Part shown: piece by piece, positions 1 through 6,672 of the stretch
Layout: the number at the start of each line of letters is the position of its first letter
Numbering within the stretch: position 1 is the stretch's first letter
Source: Clostridia bacterium
GTDB taxonomy: Bacteria; CBDUZB01; JAGLHV01
Reading direction: 5' to 3'
Length of the DNA: 6,945 nucleotides
NCBI GenBank assembly: GCA_030595925.1
Contig: JAUVLC010000124.1
Coordinates: 1 to 6,945, forward strand
Made by a program: the position numbers and the translations under genes
Notes under the pieces: model-generated
Seen by the model: only the letters and a program-made list of their open reading frames with translations
The model's database searches: none
What the model was told of the DNA's origin: nothing

Positions 1-111
1 TTTCTTGAAAATTTGTTACAAACTTGAGCAAGTTTCAAATCAATAGTAGAAAATTTGAAAATGTTAAAAAAAAGAGTATATCTGCAACATTATCGATTAC
101 TAAATCATTGA

Positions 112-849
112 TTAGTTCCACAATAAATACGAATGAACCAATTTCTTTTTATATTTATCTCTAAATTTTTTTTTATCTTTATCGGTTTTCTGCTTTTCAA
201 GCTGTCCCCTAAAATTGATTAATTTTTGTGATTGCTTTGAAATATTCCGATAATCAATAAGAGTAGGAACAAAAAGTGAAAATTCTTCTTTACTAATACC
301 TTTTCGTTTATTTTTTAATGCTTCCCATTTTTGATTTACTTTATTGATCAAGTGTAAAGTAGCAATAAAAGGCTTAATTGCAAAACCGTCTTTTTGGGAA
401 AAACTTTTGGTATCAGGATTAGGTAATTGCCATTTGAGAAAATGAATAAAAAACAATTTACCTAAATCATAATCATCGGACAAAAAATATTCACCTAATT
501 CTGTAATTGCAAGACTTTCGGCAGAATTTTTTGCTATACATAATCCCATTTTATTTAACGGTGCTACTGAATTTCGTCCTCGCATTGCTGGATCTTCATA
601 GTTTTGACGATTAAAAACTTGCTCAGCAACAGAAAACGACATTTCTTTTTCAATATCATCAAAATAGTTTTTCTGTTCAGTTGTTAAAACAGTTGGTTTA
701 TATAGCTTGTTTTGTATTAGCAATATCTGATATTTAATTTGACTCTTTGAATCAAAATGTTTTCCCTCAAGAATTTTCAAAACACGGAGAAAACCTCGTA
801 AGCGTTCAGGATTTCTAACTGTTGTTGATATTGACCAGGGTTTTTTCAT
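112..849 (-). pseudogene. AlwI-family type IIS restriction endonuclease, C-terminally truncated
   Basis: The product (245 aa) begins MKKPWSISTTVRNPERLRGF, the hallmark N-terminus of the AlwI/PleI/MlyI/BstNBI endonucleases, which cut or nick a few bases outside asymmetric 5-bp sites such as GGATC or GAGTC. Further family-like segments are DPAMRGRNSVAPLNKMG (residues 86-102) and ITELGEYFLSDDYDLGKLFF...LKWQLPNP (115-145). From memory, relatives run to about 550-600 aa and keep catalysis in the C-terminal half. Here a TAA at 114-112 ends the frame, and all three frames downstream soon meet stops, so the nuclease part is absent or frame-shifted. A 9-A run (166-174) lies near the end. The ATG at 849 is chosen over the in-frame TTG at 870 because it matches the family N-terminus and has AAGGGA six bases upstream. 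It follows the methyltransferase gene by 2 bp, as expected for a restriction-modification pair. Target site unknown. Family assignment is firm; inactivity is inference. Confidence 0.82.
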
Positions 850-851
850 AA

Positions 852-2678
852 TTATTCCCTTACTTTGCAATAAAAAACTCTTTCACTATGTCCATTAGTA
901 TTACTCTTACCAGTTGTAAAAGCCTTATAATCACGTTCAAAAATTTCTACTTTTCCCTTGTTTTTTAAGATATTAATCATTACATCATCTTTGATACGAG
1001 CATTTGATCTACCGTTTTTTGACTTACCGGTATTGTTGTAAGAAACTAAAATATGCTTGCAACTTGCATTTCTAATTAAATCCGCAAATACTTTGGAGGC
1101 AATTTTTAAACAATATTCACTTTTTAAATGAGCTCTATCCATTTTTTTTGCTTTACCATATAATAATGGTTTTTCCCATGTTGCAAGATTTTCAAGCAAA
1201 TGATAAGCATCACTATATTGACGAGAATTATAAGGTGGATCTATATATAAAACATCACAAGATATTTTTTTGATAAGTTTATTAGCATCTTCTTTAAAAA
1301 TTTTATTGTTATAGTTGTTTCCTCTATCAATATTGGGCATTAAAAGCTGTATCGGTTGTACACTATCTAATTTTTTTCTGTAAGCATCGTAATGCCCTAC
1401 TGTATTTGCTACTTTGTCCGTAGCATATAATAAAGCAGTTATCAACAGCGATTTTTCATCGTCGTTTATTGCTATATCTTCAATCTTCTCCCTAATAATA
1501 TTTATTTTACGTGCATTTTCTAAAGTAAAATAAGTATTGCCATAATGGTTAGAAAAATAATTGTCTTGCTCCGGTTCTAAATTATTTAACAAATCAATTT
1601 TCTCTCTTAGAAAGTTTAAATCTATTTGTGTTGTTCCAAGAAAAGCTTTCAAGGAAATATAATTGTTAAATAATAAATCATTACTAATAATTTTGATATT
1701 TTTTCGGTTAAATCTTTCGCCTACAACTCCGGTCCCTGCAAAAATATCACAAAACGATTCAAACCCATTACATTTTTCATTGACAATGTCCTCAATAAAT
1801 CCGAGTAATTTATATTTATTGCCAAGAAACCTCCTGCTTTGTATTTGAAATTCTCCCGCAATATTCCTTTTTTTAGGTGTAAGATAAATTTTATGAACTT
1901 TCTTTGTAGCAGGAATATACGACGATGTTTCAGTTTCTAATAAATCGAAAAGTGAATATTGAATATCATCGGAAACATAACAAGCTAATTCATCTTCTCG
2001 CTGCTGTAAATTTTTAAAGAAACTATGAAAGTTGTTGTCTGTCATAATAATGAAATCAATAACATTTATTCCCATTATTTTTCCTGCTCCGACAATCTTA
2101 TTGACAACTTCAATATCTTGTTTGCTGGGTGCCAAATTACCCGATGGGTGATTGTGAACCAATATAATTCCTGCTGCTCTTAATTCCACTGCAGGACCAA
2201 AAATTTCACGAGGATGAACTATACTTTTATCAAGAATACCAATGGATACAACTTCCTTTTTTAGCAATACATTTCTTGCATTCAAATAAAGACAAACCAG
2301 ATATTCTTTTTTCTTGTTTTTTAAATCGGAATTGAGAGAAATTACATCTTCAGCAAACAAGATACGGCTTTCTTTTGATTCTCTCTCATCGTAAAATCTT
2401 TTAACTAAAGCAAGTGCAGCAATAATTTGTAAAGCTTTTATTTTTCCGATTCCTTTTACTTTAATCAAGTCATTAACTGTCAAATCTAAAAAATTATTTC
2501 CAAATTTTCTAATGATTTGTTCAGAAAGTTTTTTAACATTTTTCCCTTTAATTCCACTTCCTAATATAATAGCTAAAAGTTCGGATTTAGTTAATCCATC
2601 AGGACCCTGTAATTTCATTTTTTCACGCGGTCTATCAATTTTTGGGAGATCTTTAATTCTTTGAGTTAAAACTCGCAT
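852..2678 (-). CDS. RadC (HhH-JAMM) fused to a D12-class N6-adenine DNA methyltransferase
   Basis: A 608-aa two-part protein. Residues 5-225 are RadC-like: the N-terminal signature IKDLPKIDRPREK, a helix-hairpin-helix around KGIGKIKA (75-82), and a JAMM metal site H175-N-H177-(x7)-S185-x2-D188, with E142 as possible catalytic Glu. RadC proteins are common on mobile and defence DNA; a repair role is unproven. Residues 226-280 form a linker containing QYSLF (240-244). Residues 281-608 are a Dam-like adenine methyltransferase: motif X RRFLGNKYKLLGF (282-294), motif I DIFAGTG (311-317), a recognition region of roughly 340-470, and motif IV DPPY (480-483). It should methylate adenine in the endonuclease target, protecting host DNA. 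The ATG at 2678 is preferred over GTG at 2687 because AGGTG sits six bases before it, while the GTG would overlap that site. It lies 11 bp after lexA and 2 bp before the endonuclease gene. The frame is open throughout. Both domain calls are firm; how they cooperate is unknown. Confidence 0.92.
   Translation of the reverse strand: MRVLTQRIKDLPKIDRPREKMKLQGPDGLTKSELLAIILGSGIKGKNVKKLSEQIIRKFGNNFLDLTVNDLIKVKGIGKIKALQIIAALALVKRFYDERESKESRILFAEDVISLNSDLKNKKKEYLVCLYLNARNVLLKKEVVSIGILDKSIVHPREIFGPAVELRAAGIILVHNHPSGNLAPSKQDIEVVNKIVGAGKIMGINVIDFIIMTDNNFHSFFKNLQQREDELACYVSDDIQYSLFDLLETETSSYIPATKKVHKIYLTPKKRNIAGEFQIQSRRFLGNKYKLLGFIEDIVNEKCNGFESFCDIFAGTGVVGERFNRKNIKIISNDLLFNNYISLKAFLGTTQIDLNFLREKIDLLNNLEPEQDNYFSNHYGNTYFTLENARKINIIREKIEDIAINDDEKSLLITALLYATDKVANTVGHYDAYRKKLDSVQPIQLLMPNIDRGNNYNNKIFKEDANKLIKKISCDVLYIDPPYNSRQYSDAYHLLENLATWEKPLLYGKAKKMDRAHLKSEYCLKIASKVFADLIRNASCKHILVSYNNTGKSKNGRSNARIKDDVMINILKNKGKVEIFERDYKAFTTGKSNTNGHSERVFYCKVRE
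856..861 (-). promoter_or_regulatory. Ribosome binding site of the AlwI-family gene
   Basis: On the minus strand AAGGGA lies six bases upstream of the ATG at 849-847, inside the last codons of the radC-methyltransferase gene. It decides for the ATG start over the TTG at 870, and it suggests that the endonuclease is translated together with, and just after, the methyltransferase. Confidence 0.6.
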
Positions 2679-2684
2679 CTTAAG

Positions 2685-2689
2685 CACCT
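2685..2689 (-). promoter_or_regulatory. Ribosome binding site of the radC-methyltransferase gene
   Basis: AGGTG on the minus strand lies six bases before the ATG at 2678-2676 and directly follows the lexA stop codon TAG (2692-2690). This spacing supports the ATG rather than the upstream GTG as the start. It also implies translation of the fusion from the lexA transcript. Confidence 0.6.
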
Positions 2690-3328
2690 CTATATTTTTC
2701 TAATAACACCTTTTACTTTACCTATTATCATAAAGTTATTATAAGACGTATCTATAAATATTGGCTCCATACTATCATTTGCAGGTTGCAGAATTATTCT
2801 ATTATGCGTTTTGTCCTTATAAAATTTTTTAATTGTTGCTTCATCTTCAATAAGTGCAACGACTATGTCTCCTTCTTCCGCATTCTGTTGTTGACGAACT
2901 ATTACACAATCCCCATCTAATATACCAACATTAATCATGCTATCTCCTTCAACTCTTAAAGCAAAAATGCCTTCAGCATTTCTTGCAAGGGTTCTATCAA
3001 CAATTATTGTTCCTTCTATATTCTCTTGAGCAAGGATTGGTTTACCCGCTGATACTCTCCCTACTATAGGTACTTCAGTAATGTTATTCTTGTTTTCTCT
3101 TGGTGAGGTATGAATTAATATTTCAATGCCTCTTGACTTATGAGCACGGCGGGAAATATATCCTTTTCGTTCAAGAGCACCAAGATGATCTTGAACAGCA
3201 TTTGGAGATTTAAAAGAAAATTTATCTTGAACCTCCGGAATAGACGGAGGATATCCAAACTGCTTTACATTTGATAAAATAAATTCAAATATTTGCTGTT
3301 GGCGTTTTGTCAATAATGAATTTTTCAT
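2690..3328 (-). CDS. lexA: LexA repressor, first gene of the restriction-modification operon
   Basis: A full-length 212-aa LexA: a DNA-binding repressor that cuts itself when stimulated by RecA filaments, releasing SOS genes. The winged helix-turn-helix covers residues 1-70. Its recognition helix SPNAVQDHLGALERKG (41-56) resembles the E. coli SPNAAEEHLKALARKG, which agrees with the E. coli-type operator found upstream. The scissile Ala94-Gly95 lies in VGRVSAGKP, the catalytic serine is Ser130 in EGDSM, and the catalytic lysine is Lys167 in EATIKKF. All are in the expected order, so cleavage should work. The ATG at 3328 is chosen because the family starts at this MKNSLLTKRQQ segment and AAAGGT lies seven bases upstream; extending further would run through the -10 box and SOS operator. 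The gene ends in TAG and is followed after 11 bp by the radC-methyltransferase fusion. It may be the host lexA or a second copy dedicated to this cassette; the window cannot tell. Confidence 0.95.
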   Translation of the reverse strand: MKNSLLTKRQQQIFEFILSNVKQFGYPPSIPEVQDKFSFKSPNAVQDHLGALERKGYISRRAHKSRGIEILIHTSPRENKNNITEVPIVGRVSAGKPILAQENIEGTIIVDRTLARNAEGIFALRVEGDSMINVGILDGDCVIVRQQQNAEEGDIVVALIEDEATIKKFYKDKTHNRIILQPANDSMEPIFIDTSYNNFMIIGKVKGVIRKI

Positions 3329-3356
3329 ATTTTTTACCTTTGTAAAAATCAACACA

Positions 3357-3385
3357 ATTATACTGTAAGAATTTACAGTTGTCAA
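3357..3385 (-). promoter_or_regulatory. Sigma70-type promoter of the lexA operon
   Basis: Read on the minus strand, TTGACA (3385-3380) and TATAAT (3362-3357) are both perfect consensus boxes separated by 17 bp, the optimal spacing. Transcription should begin near 3350, giving a leader of about 22 bases that contains the AAAGGT ribosome binding site of lexA. No other promoter is evident before either downstream gene, so this one probably drives all three. The spacer is the SOS operator described separately. Confidence 0.87.
3361..3380. promoter_or_regulatory. SOS box (LexA operator) in the promoter spacer
   Basis: The plus strand reads TACTGTAAGAATTTACAGTT. The core CTGT-N8-ACAG (3363-3378) fits the E. 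coli-type LexA box, and the inverted arms ACTGTAA/TTACAGT match perfectly over 7 bp. It fills the interval between the -35 and -10 boxes, so bound LexA would block RNA polymerase directly. The site predicts autorepression of lexA and damage-inducible expression of the radC-methyltransferase and endonuclease genes. Confidence 0.9.
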
Positions 3386-3403
3386 GCAATTTTAGGGGAC
3401 AAA

Positions 3404-3979
3404 TTATATTAAATCGTAAAAAGACTCTTTGTTTAAATAAAAACAATATTTCTTTACCAGTCTCTCTAAGTTGTTATCTGTATCTAATAATATCCAATCA
3501 TCTGCAAAACCTTTAAAACAGCTCCTCTCAACACTAAATTCTCTCTTTGCCTCATCAATAAGGACAAAACGCATCATAGGCAAATAAGTAATAACTTGCT
3601 CTAAAACTCGATTGAATTTTTCTTCATTATACAAAGGAAAATCAGAAAAAGAATTTTTTAAAGAACCCACATTTTGATCCGGAAGGAATATAATAATTTG
3701 ATTGTTTTTAATGTCAATTTTAAAATTTTCTATTTTTGAAAAGTTTCTAACTCCATTTCTAATACTATCAATTTCTTTATCTGTAATAATTCTTGGAATA
3801 ATTTTTCTTAGAAAAACCTGGGCATTCGGATTCTCGTAAACTTCATATCCATCAGGAATTACTTTAACCAAATCATCACCTTCTTTCTTTGAAAAAAAAT
3901 ACTTCTACTTACCAGTTTTCGTTGTTTTATGATAAAGATAATATGTATCCCCTCGTCGATTTTTGTATATTATAGTCAT
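3404..3979 (-). pseudogene. Conserved-looking hypothetical protein interrupted by an in-frame TAG
   Basis: I do not know its function. Reading from the ATG at 3979, 24 codons (MTIIYKNRRGDTYYLYHKTTKTGK) lead into TAG at 3907-3905. The same frame then continues KYFFSKKEGDDLVKVIPDGY...NAQVFLRK for 166 residues to TAA at 3406-3404. Protein-like composition on both sides, and GAGGG six bases before the ATG, show that the whole 191-codon frame was one gene. lexA and the next gene upstream also end in TAG, so TAG is read as stop here. A nonsense mutation or a base error is the simplest explanation. A shorter product of 155 aa could start at TTG 3871, which has AAGGTG just upstream. The ATG lies 10 bp after the preceding gene, so the two were co-transcribed. 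No membrane segments or known motifs are visible. The stop is only 18 bp from the lexA -35 box, with no terminator between. Confidence 0.7.
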
Positions 3980-3989
3980 CAATTTCCCT

Positions 3990-4406
3990 CTATTTGAAAT
4001 ACTGAGCAATATATTTCCATAAATCAGTTTGATTTACCTTGTCTATTTTATTATTAATTTCATCCATATATTCACAAAGCTTTTCAAAAGCCTCATCTTG
4101 TGAAAATTTGATATCATTTTTTTTTGTTACTTCTTCCCGTTTTACTATAGCAATTTTTTCTACAAAATTTTCCCAAAAAGTACCACCCTCGAATTTATCT
4201 ATTTTTCCAAAAATATCATCGTATAAATTGTTATATTCCTCATCTGATAAACCGCAAAATTTAACAAATTCATCAATTAATGGTTTTTCATACTCAATCT
4301 TTTCCCCTAAAACCTCTTTGTTTGTATCATCTATTATTTCTTGATAGATGAATGCTTCCAATATTTTTCCAGCTTTCTCTATCTTAATTTTCATTTCTTT
4401 GTGCAT
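3990..4406 (-). CDS. Hypothetical acidic protein, 138 aa
   Basis: I do not recognise this protein. It is soluble-looking, rich in Glu, Asp, Lys and Ile, and has no signal peptide, membrane helix or catalytic motif. The N-terminal half looks like mixed sheet (KIKIEKAGKILEAFIYQEI). The C-terminal half is probably helical and ends KVNQTDLWKYIAQYFK. The ATG at 4406 has AAGGAG 12 bases upstream, slightly far; the next in-frame ATG (residue 5, at 4394) would be farther still. It ends in TAG 10 bp before the ATG of the interrupted gene, and the two form a small operon that may once have encoded interacting proteins. A toxin-antitoxin or accessory defence pair is possible but nothing in the sequence shows it. 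Confidence 0.65.
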   Translation of the reverse strand: MHKEMKIKIEKAGKILEAFIYQEIIDDTNKEVLGEKIEYEKPLIDEFVKFCGLSDEEYNNLYDDIFGKIDKFEGGTFWENFVEKIAIVKREEVTKKNDIKFSQDEAFEKLCEYMDEINNKIDKVNQTDLWKYIAQYFK

Positions 4407-4681
4407 ATAATTACCACACTCCTTTTTAAATAGTAAATAGAGAACAAAACCTGCTCCACCGCTTACTTAATTAATTGTCATCTCTATCTAATTTCTCTTT
4501 TCTTTTGTACAATCTACTTATTCCACTCCAATTTAATACTAATTTTTCTTTTCATGTCAACCATGTTACCCCCCTCCATTCTGTCCCTAATAAAAATCAA
4601 CAAACAAAATACTACAAAAATATAGCAATTGTTGATATATTTATTCTATTCTTTTTTTTAAATTAACAGGTATATTTTATA
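4407..4681. other. Intergenic region between the histidine kinase and the hypothetical operon
   Basis: About 275 bp with stops in all frames and pyrimidine-rich tracts on the plus strand. It holds the candidate promoter near 4533-4560 and the AAGGAG site at 4424-4419. I see no GC-rich hairpin with a T run after the kinase stop at 4682, so no rho-independent terminator is evident, and no RNA gene. Confidence 0.5.
4533..4560 (-). promoter_or_regulatory. Candidate promoter for the two-gene hypothetical operon
   Basis: Minus-strand TTGACA (4560-4555) is followed after 16 bp by TATTAA (4538-4533). The -35 is perfect; the -10 and spacing are imperfect. Transcription would begin near 4526 and leave a leader of about 120 bases. 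No operator-like palindrome overlaps it. In such AT-rich DNA this is only moderate evidence. Confidence 0.4.
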
Positions 4682-6436
4682 TTAACCTTGTTTTTTCATT
4701 ATAGGTAACTTAATGCTGATTTTTGTTCCTTTTCCAACTTTACTTTCTAATTCAATACTACCCAGATGTCCCTCAATAATAGTTTGACAAACCGTTATGC
4801 CCAGTCCACTTCCATTAGGTTTGGTGGTAAAGAGTGGGTCAAATACCTTAGCCAAATTTTCTTTCGTTATCCCTTCTCCTGTATCATCTATATTAATTTC
4901 TAAAAATTCATCTTTTTGGCTGCCGGTAAGAGTAATTTTTCCACCATCAGGCATAGCTTGCAGAGCATTTAAAATAAGGTTATAGAAAACAATTTTAATC
5001 TGCACCCTATCAACATTGACATAGGGCAACTGCCTTTCAACCTCTACACTTACCTTTATATTTTTTGGTATATTAATTTCGTGGAGTGATTCTTTTATAA
5101 TATCATAAATATTAAAATTACCTAAATGTGGTTCTTTTACCTGGCTAAATAATAAAAAATCATTAATAATCTTATCTGAAATATCCACCTCCTGATCTAA
5201 AATATCCAGTTGCCTTTTAATCTTTTCATCCGTTGATATCTCCAATCTCATTTTTAATAAATAGACTGATGATTTAATTATGCATAATGGATTTCTTAAT
5301 TCATGGCTTACCATACCGGCTAATTTACCTAATGCAGCCAATTTCTCTGAACGACTCATTTTATCCTGGATTTCCTTTAACTCCTTCTCTGCTTTTTTAT
5401 GTTTGGTGATGTCATTCGCGATAAAAACAATACCGGCAATATCCCCTGCTTCATTATGGATAGCAGACGTTGAAAAAAGTACTGAAATATTTTCTCCCCC
5501 CTTTTTATTAAAAATAAATTCATAATTCCTGATGGTTTCTCCTTTGATAATTTTATCTACCAGAAAATGCTTGGAATTTTGCGCCGTAAAAAACATATCA
5601 ATTGATTTTCCTTTTAACTCACTTCTTTTATATCCCACCAAGTTTAATGCTGCATTATTCACAGTTATAATTTTACCCTTAGTATCCAATAGGATTAAGG
5701 CATCGGTCATTGTAGAAATAATTTTTTCTGCCGCAATAGTTGGGGTAATGATTAAAAATTTATATTTAGTTATTGCATAAACTATTCCAAAGGACAAACC
5801 AAGTACAGCAATATTTCCTAAACGAGGTGTTGTATTAACTCCCAATTCCGGAAGGAGGGCATCCGATAAAGTACCAAGGATAAGAGAAATAATTGAACTA
5901 ATATAGATTATCTTTGCTTGTTTTTTCTCGATTAATTTCTTTGTCTTTTTACTGAAATTAACGGTTAAATAAATTCCTGTTAGTATAAATGAACTATAAT
6001 AAACATAAAAAAGATAGCGCCAAATTGACTCTCTCCATGTAAATACCCATCCCCAGGGTTGTTTGATAAAATATTCTTTTAAAAAACCTGCATAGTTTAC
6101 ATAAATGAATAATATAGGTAGTACAAAAAGAAAACCACGAAAAAGATTAGATTTTATTATCTCATTTTTTTTAGTAAAAATAAAAATAAACCAAATATAA
6201 AAACTAGCAAAACTACACCAGCCAATAGCACTGAAATTTTCGGCTACTCTGACAGTATTTAAAGAGACACTAGGATTTTGTATGAAAATTTGGGTAAAAC
6301 TCCACAAACAAAAACTAAAACAAAAAGCTGCACATGCTCTATTAAGTGAACCTTTCGGATTTTTAATTAATGCAAAACCCGCTAAATAAGAATATATTAA
6401 AGAAGCAAAAAAATGGATAAATGGTGACAAACACAT
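4682..6436 (-). CDS. Membrane sensor histidine kinase (7TM-PAS-HisKA-HATPase)
   Basis: A 584-aa sensor kinase that would phosphorylate itself on histidine and pass the phosphate to a response regulator not in this window. Residues 1-230 carry about seven hydrophobic segments separated by short loops, in the style of the HisKA_7TM sensor. Residues 235-347 are a PAS domain (DALILLDTKGKIITVNNAA) ending in DITKHKKAEKEL. The H-box VSHELRNPL has phospho-acceptor His378. The ATPase domain shows the N-box NLILNALQAM (486-495), G1 DTGEGI (518-523), the F-box region FDPLFTTKP (532-540) and G2 GSGLGI (542-547), so it looks catalytically intact. No receiver domain is attached. The ATG at 6436 begins just before the first membrane helix and has AGGAG 11 bases upstream. 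The signal sensed cannot be read from sequence. It shares strand but no tight spacing with the genes downstream, so I see no functional link to the SOS operon. Confidence 0.93.
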   Translation of the reverse strand: MCLSPFIHFFASLIYSYLAGFALIKNPKGSLNRACAAFCFSFCLWSFTQIFIQNPSVSLNTVRVAENFSAIGWCSFASFYIWFIFIFTKKNEIIKSNLFRGFLFVLPILFIYVNYAGFLKEYFIKQPWGWVFTWRESIWRYLFYVYYSSFILTGIYLTVNFSKKTKKLIEKKQAKIIYISSIISLILGTLSDALLPELGVNTTPRLGNIAVLGLSFGIVYAITKYKFLIITPTIAAEKIISTMTDALILLDTKGKIITVNNAALNLVGYKRSELKGKSIDMFFTAQNSKHFLVDKIIKGETIRNYEFIFNKKGGENISVLFSTSAIHNEAGDIAGIVFIANDITKHKKAEKELKEIQDKMSRSEKLAALGKLAGMVSHELRNPLCIIKSSVYLLKMRLEISTDEKIKRQLDILDQEVDISDKIINDFLLFSQVKEPHLGNFNIYDIIKESLHEINIPKNIKVSVEVERQLPYVNVDRVQIKIVFYNLILNALQAMPDGGKITLTGSQKDEFLEINIDDTGEGITKENLAKVFDPLFTTKPNGSGLGITVCQTIIEGHLGSIELESKVGKGTKISIKLPIMKKQG

Positions 6437-6628
6437 AAGCCAATAATCTCCTATATTTTTTCGATATTTCTATTTTTCAAATTTACATTTCTGGATTACT
6501 AAAATCCTTATGAAAATCGGGGGAAGAAAAACCGGGGGCAACTACCACATCAAAATCAGGGTTGTGACATAATCCAGTCACTTAGATTACCAAACTGTGT
6601 CATAACTCCATTTTTTGAGGCAATTGTA

Positions 6629-6650
6629 GGGGCGACATTTATGACGCCCG
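6629..6650. repeat. Short palindrome GGGCGACAT-TT-ATGACGCCC
   Basis: The arms 6630-6638 and 6641-6649 pair except for one A-A mismatch, around a 2-base centre. It resembles the short 'GTAGGGGCGAC...GTCGCCC' palindromes dispersed in many bacterial genomes (recalled, not searched). Its right half is part of the direct repeat at 6638-6659. Confidence 0.55.
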
Positions 6651-6659
6651 TCGAAAAAG
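6638..6659 (+). repeat. Direct repeat, copy 1
   Basis: This 22-base segment (TTTATGACGCCC then GTCGAAAAAG) recurs at 6787-6809 with a single extra C. The two copies bracket the large palindrome at 6673-6760, which suggests insertion into, or duplication of, a repeat unit. Confidence 0.7.
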
Positions 6660-6672
6660 GCCTTTTTGTTTC

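Noticed and set aside
1-111. Remainder of the endonuclease in another frame (27 open codons, ELINDLVIDNVADIL...)
   Set aside because: It is open only to 37-35 and I could not match it with confidence to the family C-terminal domain, so it is not annotated as coding.
850-870. TTG start at 870 for the endonuclease (seven extra residues)
   Set aside because: The ATG at 849 matches the family N-terminus and has a better-placed ribosome binding site; the extension overlaps the preceding gene.
1663-1848. 61-aa plus-strand frame inside the methyltransferase region
   Set aside because: Shadow of the radC-methyltransferase gene on the opposite strand.
3329-3385. Longer LexA with 19 extra N-terminal residues
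   Set aside because: The extension is encoded by the -10 box, SOS operator and leader, and the family begins at MKNSLLTKRQQ.
3905-3907. TAG read as an amino acid (pyrrolysine or alternative code)
   Set aside because: lexA and the 138-aa gene end in TAG at sensible places, so TAG works as a stop here; a mutation or base error is simpler.
4475-4666. 63-aa plus-strand frame in the gap after the kinase
   Set aside because: Low-complexity Phe/Leu/Asn-rich translation of AT-rich DNA with no ribosome binding site; overlaps the candidate promoter of the minus-strand operon.
6483-6581. Minus-strand 32-codon frame from GTG, ending ...DVVVAPGFSSPDFHKDFSNPEM
   Set aside because: Short and without a convincing ribosome binding site or known match. 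It could be a remnant of an older gene, but it cannot be supported.
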